The notes under the pieces: model-generated | Told to the model about the DNA's origin: nothing | Database searches by the model: none | What the model saw: the letters and a program-made list of their open reading frames with translations, nothing else | Translations under genes and position numbers: made by a program | Shown: piece by piece, positions 53,881 through 61,329 of the stretch | Layout: every line of letters begins with the position of its first letter | Position numbering within the stretch: position 1 is the stretch's first letter | NCBI GenBank assembly: GCA_016212515.1 | Contig: JACRFZ010000117.1 | Coordinates: forward strand, 1-64,000 | Reading direction: 5' to 3' | DNA from: Candidatus Melainabacteria bacterium | Lineage (GTDB): Bacteria > Cyanobacteriota > Vampirovibrionia > Obscuribacterales > Obscuribacteraceae | DNA length: 64,000 nucleotides

Positions 53881-54840
53881 GTGACTGAAGAAAATACCTA
53901 TGCCTATTTCCAGGGTGGAATTGTGCCTCTGGCGGACGCCAAGATAAGCATCATGAATCACTCCTTCATGTACGGCACGGCAGTTTTTGAAGGTATTCGC
54001 GGCTACTGGAACGCCAAAGAAGAAGAACTCTATCTCTTCCGGCTGCAGGAGCACTACGAGAGAATGGCCGACAGCATGAAAATCATGTACCTGTCCGTCA
54101 ATTATTCCGTCGAAGAACTCTGCAAGCTAACCGTCGAACTCGTCAAGAAAAACGCTCCCCGCACCGACACCTATGTCCGCCCCTGTGCCTACAAAACCGT
54201 ACATAGAGTAGGACCAAGCCTGGAGAACAATCCTTCGGACATCTGTATTTTCACCGTACCCTTCGGTGACTACTTCCATGGTGCCGCCGGTCTGAAAGTG
54301 CAGGTTTCAAGCTGGCGAAGAGTGGAAGACAATGCCATTCCGGCAAGGGCCAAAATCGTCGGAGCCTACGCTAATACAGCCCTGGCCAAGACTGACGCCC
54401 TCATGGCCGGCTTCGATGAATGTATTGTGCTCTCAGAGAATGGACATGTTTCAGAGGGCTCGGCCATGAACGTCTTCATGGTCAAAAACGGCAAGCTTAT
54501 AACCACTCCCTCCACCGAAAACATACTGGAAGGCGTCACTCGCCGCACTATCGTGGAAATGGCGGAGAGCGAGCTTGGTCTGAAAGTCGAGTCAAGACAA
54601 ATCGACCGTTCCGAACTCTATATTGCCGATGAACTCTTCTTCTGCGGTACCGGTGCTCAAATTGCTCCCATCATCGAAGTAGACAGGCGTCCCATCGGTT
54701 CTGGCAGCGCCGGACCAATATCGACTATGATTAAGGATAAGTACATCTCTATTTGTCGTGGAGAAGTGGCTAAATACGCAAGTTGGCTCACTCCCGTCTA
54801 CTGCAAGAAAGAGAGTTCCAAGGTCAAATCCCCAGCCTGA
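53881..54840 (+). CDS. ilvE: Branched-chain amino acid aminotransferase
   Basis: 319 residues from GTG 53881 (AAGGAG upstream). Fold-type IV PLP enzyme: SFMYGTAVFEGIRGYW, PLP lysine Lys158 (ARAKIVGAYANTAL), ENGHVSEGSAMNVFMV and FFCGTGAQIAPI. It transfers amino groups to the 2-keto acids of Leu, Ile and Val. No other ilv or leu genes are near. It sits inside a run of secreted-protein genes, which is an odd context. Confidence 0.95.
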   Translation: MTEENTYAYFQGGIVPLADAKISIMNHSFMYGTAVFEGIRGYWNAKEEELYLFRLQEHYERMADSMKIMYLSVNYSVEELCKLTVELVKKNAPRTDTYVRPCAYKTVHRVGPSLENNPSDICIFTVPFGDYFHGAAGLKVQVSSWRRVEDNAIPARAKIVGAYANTALAKTDALMAGFDECIVLSENGHVSEGSAMNVFMVKNGKLITTPSTENILEGVTRRTIVEMAESELGLKVESRQIDRSELYIADELFFCGTGAQIAPIIEVDRRPIGSGSAGPISTMIKDKYISICRGEVAKYASWLTPVYCKKESSKVKSPA

Positions 54841-54850
54841 GTTCCGCATA

Positions 54851-55282
54851 ATGCTCCCTAAAGTGCTTTCCAAACTGTTTATTTCCGCTCTGGCCCTCTT
54901 GCTTATGGTCTGGGCGCCACCTGCGGTCAATTCAGCAGAGAGTCAGCAAGCGGTCATCTTCTACCGTTACATCAGCGAACTCTATTACGCTAAGAGTTTG
55001 AAGCCGGTAGCTAAATACTGGATTTCAACAGTACGCACACAGCTCAGTAACCAGACCGGTCAAAGAGCCGTATACGAACTGGAGAGGCTGAAACACGGTT
55101 ATGTGTACAAGCCCAAGATCAACGTACAGAGCATGCAAGGTCAGCGCTGCCTGATGAAGGGCACCGGTATCGCTTCCGATCTGGGCCGCACCTTCCCTTG
55201 CACACTAGATGTAATCATGATCTTCGAAGAAGGCACCTGGCGCATCCAGTACTACAACTGGTCAGCGACAATCATGAAGTAG
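54851..55282 (+). CDS. Small secreted protein of unknown function
   Basis: 143 residues from ATG 54851. Signal peptide (LFISALALLLMVWAPPAVNS), mature part of about 115 residues with a helix (IFYRYISELYYAKSL) then strands (RTFPCTLDVIMIFEEGTWRI), an order compatible with an NTF2-like fold. Two cysteines. It starts ten bases after ilvE, so it is probably co-transcribed. No family recognised. Confidence 0.68.
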   Translation: MLPKVLSKLFISALALLLMVWAPPAVNSAESQQAVIFYRYISELYYAKSLKPVAKYWISTVRTQLSNQTGQRAVYELERLKHGYVYKPKINVQSMQGQRCLMKGTGIASDLGRTFPCTLDVIMIFEEGTWRIQYYNWSATIMK

Positions 55283-55292
55283 CCGTCGGCTA

Positions 55293-56261
55293 TTACCAGC
55301 TTGGTCTACCACTACCGGCAGTGGCAGTAGCAGCGCCGGAAACACCAAAGGGCACGGCGGTGGCGCCAGCCGACTGAGGACTGGTCCTGGTAGTTTCCTG
55401 AGTCTTCACTGAATTGCCCTCAGCCTCTTTCATGGCGCGGCTCTTTCCACCGCCGCCGCCTTCGGATTCAACGGCTTTGGGGTTAGGAGAGGCACCGGTT
55501 GCTTCCATTGTGGCAGCGGCGTTTGACTTTCCGCCCTGGCCTGCTTCGGCACCCTCATTGGAACCGGAAGATGCAGAGGAACCACTCTGCTTGCCTGCAT
55601 CTTCGGAGCCGGCTTTGGCAGAGCCATCAGCGGCTGAGTTCTTCTGATGCGGGCTATCGGAGCTTTCAGCTTTACCGGCACCATTGGCTGGGTTCTTCTG
55701 GTGTGGGCTATCGCCGCTTTCGGCTTTAGTGGAACCATTGGCTGGATTCTTCTGGTGCGGGCTATCGCCGCTTTCGGCTTTAGTGGAACCATTGGCTGGA
55801 TTCTTCTGGTGCGGGCTATCGCCGCTTTCGGCTTTAGTGGAGCCGTCGGCGGAACTATTCTTGCGCTCCTGAACTTCACCGCTGCCGGATTTACCTTCTA
55901 CCGAGTCGTTTCCGCTCCTGCCGGAAGTGGCGGCATCACCGGCACCAGTCTTCCCTGGCTGGTGAGCCTCGGAACCTGCTTGTTGAGGATTTTCAGAAGA
56001 GGAACCGCTTGCCGCCTGCATTCCGGTGGCTTCGGCATTGGAGTTACCGGCCTGGCTACCGGCACTGTTATCGAACCCTTTTAATTGATGCTTGGAAAAG
56101 TCAATCTGCCCGTTATTGTCCACAGCACTACCCTGGGCGGCTCTTTCGCTCACCATGTTATTGGCGGCAGCCTGATGCAACTCCTGATGATTGAAATTGG
56201 GCTGAGCATCAAGATTCTGGGAGACGTTTTCGCTTCCCTTAGCAATTTCATTGTCGCGCAT
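55293..56261 (-). CDS. Disordered Gly/Ser/Asn-rich repeat protein
   Basis: 322 residues from ATG 56261 (AAGGAG seven bases upstream; a GTG nine bases further up is less likely). No signal peptide, no hydrophobic helix. Composition is Ser, Gly, Ala, Lys, Glu, Asn, with about four 18-residue units around STKAESGDSPHQKNPANG in the middle. It looks intrinsically disordered. I recognise no family. It is convergent with the small secreted gene (11 nt apart) and divergent from the next gene across 283 nt. Confidence 0.6.
   Translation of the reverse strand: MRDNEIAKGSENVSQNLDAQPNFNHQELHQAAANNMVSERAAQGSAVDNNGQIDFSKHQLKGFDNSAGSQAGNSNAEATGMQAASGSSSENPQQAGSEAHQPGKTGAGDAATSGRSGNDSVEGKSGSGEVQERKNSSADGSTKAESGDSPHQKNPANGSTKAESGDSPHQKNPANGSTKAESGDSPHQKNPANGAGKAESSDSPHQKNSAADGSAKAGSEDAGKQSGSSASSGSNEGAEAGQGGKSNAAATMEATGASPNPKAVESEGGGGGKSRAMKEAEGNSVKTQETTRTSPQSAGATAVPFGVSGAATATAGSGRPSW
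55644..55862 (-). repeat. 54-bp tandem repeat, about four units
   Basis: Three nearly identical and one diverged 54-bp units, encoding 18 residues each (STKAESGDSPHQKNPANG). The copies are almost the same at DNA level, so they arose recently. The repeat is in frame and keeps the reading frame whatever its copy number. Confidence 0.85.
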
Positions 56262-56544
56262 AAACAGCACTCCTTCGCATAGAAAAGAGAGTCAATTTCA
56301 ATACAAGTCCGAGTGTGACTGATTCAGCACACACAGTGGTAATTATTTGACTTTCAAGACTCAAGTAACGGGGGGTAAAAGTGGTATCAATCGACCACGA
56401 ACACACATTAGCAAAAGCCATGTAATCAAGTTGTAAATATCAAATTCCGTTCCGACCCTATTTCTCAAGAAGACTTAAGTAAGGAAAGGTGAGATCCTTA
56501 GTATAAAGATATGGGCACACAAGCTCGAACCAGAGAGTAATCCA

Positions 56545-57318
56545 ATGAATTTGAAAGTTTTCCGCCTGCCTTTTGCGACTTTTATGACCATCCTGTGCAA
56601 CTTTCTGGGAAGTGCGGCTGAGGCCCAGCCGGCGAGTTCCGACAGCGGTCTGCCGCCCCAGATAGTAGTTAGCGATCCAAACTTCATTGGTACAGGCTCA
56701 TCCCTGAGCCGCCTCACCCTGCCCGGCGGGCGCCCCTCGTTTCTTTCAGGCCGCTCCTATTTCGGCACAATCCCATATTTAGGCACCCCCTCCCGCTTAG
56801 GTTCACTCCCTTATGTCGGTTCGGTTCCATATGTAAGTTCGATCCCCTATGCCGGCTCCATCCCCTCTGTCGGCTCAATTCCCTATGTGGGGTCAATTCC
56901 ATACGTGGGCGCCATGCCGGGGCTCGGTTCGCTGCCCTATGTGGGCGGCTACCTGCCGCACGGGGGCAGTTTCCTCGGGCTACCCTACAACTACAATCGC
57001 AACTGGTATGCCAGCCCCTTTTCTGCCTATTCAAGGCCCTATGGCTTGTCGGGCGGAATTCCATCCTCCGGTCGACTTTCCTCCGTGAGAGTAATCCAGA
57101 CAGCTCCCTCTAAAGCCTCTGGCAACTACTACGGCAGCTCAACACCGGACCCCGGCGCTTCCGGCAGCTATTACAGCTCCTCCACTGCCAGGGATGACTA
57201 TGCCTACTACAATTCGCGCCCGAGACCCAAATCTCCCAACAACACCTCGGACAGCTACTGGGGCGCATCGGGTTCACCCTTCCCCAGAGATCTCAAGTCC
57301 ACGCCCTGGGCCCCTTGA
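56545..57318 (+). CDS. Secreted Gly/Ser/Pro/Tyr-rich repeat protein
   Basis: 257 residues. Signal peptide (FATFMTILCNFLGSAAEAQP). Residues about 72-136 consist of about eleven six-residue units of the G-S-I/L-P-Y-V type (GSLPYVGSVPYVSSIPYAG), then a Gly/Tyr/Ser-rich tail with SSTPDPGASGSYYSSSTA. Repeats of this type form extended or beta-helical structures and resemble adhesive, aromatic-rich surface or biofilm proteins (inference). No ribosome binding site is clear. No family recognised. Confidence 0.65.
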   Translation: MNLKVFRLPFATFMTILCNFLGSAAEAQPASSDSGLPPQIVVSDPNFIGTGSSLSRLTLPGGRPSFLSGRSYFGTIPYLGTPSRLGSLPYVGSVPYVSSIPYAGSIPSVGSIPYVGSIPYVGAMPGLGSLPYVGGYLPHGGSFLGLPYNYNRNWYASPFSAYSRPYGLSGGIPSSGRLSSVRVIQTAPSKASGNYYGSSTPDPGASGSYYSSSTARDDYAYYNSRPRPKSPNNTSDSYWGASGSPFPRDLKSTPWAP

Positions 57319-57365
57319 AAATCTCAGGAATTGTTACCACTGCCCATGGCTCTTGCTTCTATGGG

Positions 57366-57371
57366 TATAAT
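57366..57371 (+). promoter_or_regulatory. Candidate -10 box upstream of rel
   Basis: TATAAT in ATGGGTATAATCTTCA, 26 nt before ATG 57398, implying a leader of only about 20 nt. There is no clear ribosome binding site in that leader and no good -35. Confidence 0.4.
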
Positions 57372-57397
57372 CTTCAATACCCTTATATGTAGCGTCC

Positions 57398-59719
57398 ATG
57401 AAGCAAGAGATAGGCAAGCCTCTATTTGAAATAGTTGAGAAGCAGGATCGCCCCGAAGAGGCCCTGGCGCTCATACATAAGGCTTATGACTTTGCTTATC
57501 AGTCCCATGACGGACAGATGCGCAAATCGGACGATCCCTACATTATCCATCCGGTGGAAGTAGCCTGCATCCTGGCTGAACTGAACGCCGATACCGAAAC
57601 CATTTGCTCCTGTCTTTTGCATGACGTGCTGGAAGATTGCGACGTCAAACCAAAGGAGATGGAGGAAAAGTTCGGCGCCGACATCAAGCGCATCGTAGAG
57701 GGCGTCACCAAGCTTGGTAAATTCTCCTTCAGTTCCAAGGAAGAAAGACAGGCCGAGAATTTTCGCAAGCTCATGGTAGCCATGGCCGAAGACGTGCGAG
57801 TGGTGCTGGTCAAGCTGGCCGACCGTCTGCACAACATGCGCACCATGGAACACATGCAGCCTCACAAGCAGGCTGAGAAAGCCAAAGAGACCCTGGAGAT
57901 TTACGCTCCTCTGGCGAATCGCTTCGGTCTGGGACGCATGAAGTGGGAACTGGAGGATCTTGGTCTCAAGTACCTTCACCCGGACGAATACGAAGAGATT
58001 GAACGCCTGGTGGCCGATACCCGCGCCGAGCGGGAAAATCTTCTCTCAGAAGTGGTGGACAAGCTCAAGGCGGAACTGGACCACCGCGGCATCAAAGCCG
58101 ACATCTTCGGGCGCCCCAAGCATCTCTTCGGCATCTGGAAGAAGATGAAGAAGCAGCAAAAGGCTTTCCAGGAACTCTACGATGTACTGGCCGTGCGGGT
58201 AATCATCGACAGTAATCCGGACAAGAACTTCTGCGAACTGGAAGCCGACCCGGACACACAAAAGTGCTACGAAGTGATGGGCACCGTGCATGCCATTTTC
58301 AGACCCATACCCGGGCGCTTCAAAGACTACATAGCCATGCCCAAGTTCAACAGCTATCAGTCTCTGCACACGGCTGTAATCGGTCCCAAGGGCAAACCGG
58401 TAGAAATTCAAATACGCACCAGGCGTATGCATCATATCGCCGAATACGGTATCGCCGCCCACTGGGCCTACAAAGAGGCAGGCGAGGCGGTGAAAGCCGA
58501 CTCCAGCGCCGACAAGAAGCTAGCCTGGCTGCGGCAGCTTGTGGAATGGCAGCAAGATCTCAAAGATGCTTCCGAATACCTGGAAGAAGTGAAGATGGAC
58601 CTCTTCGCTGATGAAGTCTTCGTCTTCAGTCCCAGAGGCGACGTCATCGATCTGCCTTCCGGCTCCACCCCCATCGACTTCGCCTATCGCATTCACACCG
58701 ACATCGGTCACCGCTGTATCGGTGCTCGTATTAACGATCGCATAGTGCCATTGAACTCGGTCATGAAAAACGGCGATATCGTCGAGATCATCACCAGTAA
58801 AAATGCCCAGCCCAAGATGGACTGGCTCAATTTCGCCAATACCCACGGCGCCAAGAACCGCATCCGGCAGTGGTTCAAGAAACACCACCGGGAAGAGCAT
58901 ATTCAGCAAGGCCGGCAAATGCTGGAAGCGGAACTGGGTAGAGGCACCCTGGAAGAATTTCTCAAGTCGGATAAGCTGAAGGAAGTCGGCAAGCGGCTCA
59001 ACATAGCCGATGCCAATGACATACTGGCCGCTGTGGGCTACGGCGATCTTTCCATCAATCAGGTGGTAAATCGCATCCGAGAAGTGGATCAAGCCGAGAA
59101 AATTCAGAAAAAAGGCTACGCTGTTCCAACACCCCAGAACGAAAAACCAAGCAATATATCCAGTCTGGGCGGACTCTTACACCATCTGGCCAAATGCTGC
59201 CAGCCCGTTCCGGGCGAACCGATTGTCGGCGTCGTCACCAGGGGTAGTGGCATTGCCGTGCACCGCATCGACTGCAACAATCTACTTAAAATCGAAGAGA
59301 ATCGACGCATGGCCGTCGACTGGTCGAAAGAACGAAACACCAATTATCCAGCCGGGCTGCAAGTTGAATGCCTCGATAGAGTGGGCATCGCCGGCGATAT
59401 TCTCAAGAAAGTTTCCGATCACAAAGTAAACCTCAGGGACCTCCGGGTAGAAACTCACCGCGACAAGAAAACGGCAACTATCTTCCTCCTCCTCGACGTA
59501 AACGACATCGAGCAATTGGCAAGAGTATCGCAAGCGATTTCTCAGATCTCAGACGTTATCCGCGTCTACCGCAAAGACCACAGAAAGCGCAGCATCGCCG
59601 GGCCAAGCGCCGATAGCAAGGCCAAGTCCGGGGGCAAGGGACAAGTAACGCCAAGACCGGCACCACGACAAGGCGACGAACAAAAAACACGGCGCAGCAG
59701 TAAGAAAAAAGAAGAATAA
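57398..59719 (+). CDS. rel: Bifunctional (p)ppGpp synthetase/hydrolase Rel/SpoT
   Basis: 773 residues. HD hydrolase domain with His51 (IIHPVEVA) and the His-Asp pair 75-76 (LLHDVLEDC). Synthetase domain with GRFKDYIAMPKFNSYQSLHT: the RFKD variant marks bifunctional enzymes. Then TGS (DVIDLPSGSTPIDFAYRIH), a zinc-finger-like region (LAKCCQPVPGEPIVG) and ACT (LDRVGIAGDILKKV). It sets the alarmone level in amino-acid starvation. It ends in an extra Lys/Arg/Ser/Gly tail of about 45 residues after the ACT domain. rdgB follows after 7 nt. Confidence 0.96.
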   Translation: MKQEIGKPLFEIVEKQDRPEEALALIHKAYDFAYQSHDGQMRKSDDPYIIHPVEVACILAELNADTETICSCLLHDVLEDCDVKPKEMEEKFGADIKRIVEGVTKLGKFSFSSKEERQAENFRKLMVAMAEDVRVVLVKLADRLHNMRTMEHMQPHKQAEKAKETLEIYAPLANRFGLGRMKWELEDLGLKYLHPDEYEEIERLVADTRAERENLLSEVVDKLKAELDHRGIKADIFGRPKHLFGIWKKMKKQQKAFQELYDVLAVRVIIDSNPDKNFCELEADPDTQKCYEVMGTVHAIFRPIPGRFKDYIAMPKFNSYQSLHTAVIGPKGKPVEIQIRTRRMHHIAEYGIAAHWAYKEAGEAVKADSSADKKLAWLRQLVEWQQDLKDASEYLEEVKMDLFADEVFVFSPRGDVIDLPSGSTPIDFAYRIHTDIGHRCIGARINDRIVPLNSVMKNGDIVEIITSKNAQPKMDWLNFANTHGAKNRIRQWFKKHHREEHIQQGRQMLEAELGRGTLEEFLKSDKLKEVGKRLNIADANDILAAVGYGDLSINQVVNRIREVDQAEKIQKKGYAVPTPQNEKPSNISSLGGLLHHLAKCCQPVPGEPIVGVVTRGSGIAVHRIDCNNLLKIEENRRMAVDWSKERNTNYPAGLQVECLDRVGIAGDILKKVSDHKVNLRDLRVETHRDKKTATIFLLLDVNDIEQLARVSQAISQISDVIRVYRKDHRKRSIAGPSADSKAKSGGKGQVTPRPAPRQGDEQKTRRSSKKKEE

Positions 59720-59726
59720 AGCCAGA

Positions 59727-60332
59727 ATGACGGTCACGGAAAAAGAAATCGAGCTTACCCTGGGTACTACCAATGCCGGCAAGTTGAAGGAATTCCTGGC
59801 TATGGCCCGGGATTTTCACCTGAAGCTCAACTGCCACCTGGCACCGCCCGGCTTTGACCCGGAAGAGACAGGCAGCACTTTCGAGGAAAATGCACTCATC
59901 AAGGCCAAAGCCGCCGCTTCTTTGACCGGCAAACTCTCCCTGGCCGACGACTCCGGTCTCACCGTGGAGGCCTTGAACGGGCGCCCGGGTATTTACTCGG
60001 CCCGTTATGCGCCGGGCACGGACGCCGACCGGCGAACCAAACTACTGAAGGAACTGTCCGATGTGCCGGCAGGTAAGCGCCAGGCTGCCTTTGTCTGCGC
60101 CCTGGCCCTGGTATCCGCCGACGGGCAGGTGCTCTTCAGCAAACAGGTGGAATGGCCGGGAGAAATAGCCTTCCAGGAGAAAGGCGAGCACGGCTTCGGT
60201 TTCGACCCCATTTTTGTGCCCGAGGGCCATACTCTGACCGCTGCGCAGCTTTCACCGGCAGTCAAGAACCAGATCTCCCACCGGGGAGTGGCTTTTCAGC
60301 AATTACTCTCTTATCTGGCCGGTCAAAGCTAA
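59727..60332 (+). CDS. rdgB: dITP/XTP pyrophosphatase (RdgB/HAM1)
   Basis: 201 residues. Family motifs: TTNAGKLKEF, STFEENALIKAKAAA, ADDSGL, GRPGIYSARYA, GEHGFGFDPIF and SHRG. It removes non-canonical purine NTPs (ITP, dITP, XTP) from the pool. ATG 59727 lies seven bases after the rel stop, so rel and rdgB form an operon, as seen in several phyla. Length is normal. Confidence 0.95.
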   Translation: MTVTEKEIELTLGTTNAGKLKEFLAMARDFHLKLNCHLAPPGFDPEETGSTFEENALIKAKAAASLTGKLSLADDSGLTVEALNGRPGIYSARYAPGTDADRRTKLLKELSDVPAGKRQAAFVCALALVSADGQVLFSKQVEWPGEIAFQEKGEHGFGFDPIFVPEGHTLTAAQLSPAVKNQISHRGVAFQQLLSYLAGQS

Positions 60333-60531
60333 ATAATTCTTCCGCTGCCCTGCCATAGAGCCGACAATTCGTTACGAAAGCCCGCTTGCCCTCGGGCTAT
60401 AGGCGGCACAGCGGCAAGATTTAGAATACTTTCATGCAGCCATTAAAAAGGCTACAGGTAATAACGGTTCACAAGAGATAAGCTGTCAATGTAGTCCAGG
60501 CTACAGAAATGTCGGCGCTCCGAGGAGAACC

Positions 60532-60756
60532 ATGTCCGAATTCCTTACTTACGCAAACGGCAAAGGCGCTGTCTCGGAAGAGAAGTACTCCGCCCCGCGC
60601 CTGAAGCAGCCCGGTCTAGAAGCGGACCGGAAGGAACGCGCCAAGCCGGAAGAAGAGCAGCTCATGCTCAAGCGGCTGGAAGAAAGGCATAGAGAACTCC
60701 TGCTCTGGCTCATGAACCTGGAACTGCGCTTGCCCCCATACAGGGAACCGGCTTAA
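60532..60756 (+). CDS. Small protein of unknown function
   Basis: 74 residues, with a GAGGAG ribosome binding site just before ATG 60532. Charged and helical: EEEQLMLKRLEERHRELLLW then a short hydrophobic amphipathic end. No cysteine, no signal. No family recognised. Its stop is two to five bases from the start of the deaminase-like gene, so the two are co-translated, which suggests a shared role. The 199 nt before it hold a repeated GGCTACAG (60448 and 60499) and a hairpin AGCCCG/CGGGCT (60379-60398), but no recognised RNA motif. Confidence 0.6.
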   Translation: MSEFLTYANGKGAVSEEKYSAPRLKQPGLEADRKERAKPEEEQLMLKRLEERHRELLLWLMNLELRLPPYREPA

Positions 60757-60760
60757 CTTG

Positions 60761-61186
60761 ATGAAGCTGGACCAGAAGACCATCGATGCCATGGTCGGGG
60801 CCGCTAGCCAAGCCCTCAAGCATGCCTATGCTCCTTATAGCGGCAAACCCCAGGGTGCCGCCCTACTGACTGCCGACGGTGATATCATCTGCGGTGCTAC
60901 TCTCGAGTTTGCAACCTACGGCGGCTCTATATCTGCCGATACTGCCGCCCTCGTCAATGCCGCCAACCAGGGACATCGAAAGTTCCAGGCTCTCTGCCTT
61001 CAGCCCTTTGACTGGCCATCCGGCGTCACCCGGCAGTTCTATGCCGAATTCGGCGTCGACGTGAGCCTTCTAGTGCCAGAAGAAGGCGAAAACGGACTCT
61101 ACAAGCTGGTGAGCTGGCCGGAAATTTTGCCCCATCATTTCGGACCGGTCAATCTCGACCAGGCCAAAGCAAAGCAGGAACAGTAA
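60761..61186 (+). CDS. Cytidine-deaminase-like protein, zinc site lost
   Basis: 141 residues from ATG 60761. It follows the cytidine deaminase fold (YAPYSGKPQGAALLTADGD, ATYGG, GHRKFQAL, RQFYAEFGVDVSLL), but the active site is altered: the catalytic C-A-E is Ser58-Ala59-Asp60, and the P-C-x-x-C-R-Q pair is SGVTRQ (87-92) with no cysteine. The Asn-x-Glu-Asn loop reads TLEF with Glu49 kept. With neither zinc cysteine and no catalytic Glu it cannot be a normal deaminase. Possible roles are nucleoside binding or a structural or regulatory partner. It is coupled to the small gene before it. Confidence 0.8.
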   Translation: MKLDQKTIDAMVGAASQALKHAYAPYSGKPQGAALLTADGDIICGATLEFATYGGSISADTAALVNAANQGHRKFQALCLQPFDWPSGVTRQFYAEFGVDVSLLVPEEGENGLYKLVSWPEILPHHFGPVNLDQAKAKQEQ

Positions 61187-61329
61187 AGCAGGCAGAGGAC
61201 ACGGCCGCTAAGCGTCGGCTCAACTCTCTTTCCAGGCTCACCAGATCATCCTTATTGACTCCATCTCGCGGTGGATGGCCGATTCACCGGTCTTTTCAAA
61301 TAATTAGGTTACGCTCCCAGGATAGCTGA

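Noticed and set aside
55644-55862. CRISPR-like array
   Set aside because: The repeat units are contiguous, in frame and without unique spacers, so this is a coding tandem repeat.
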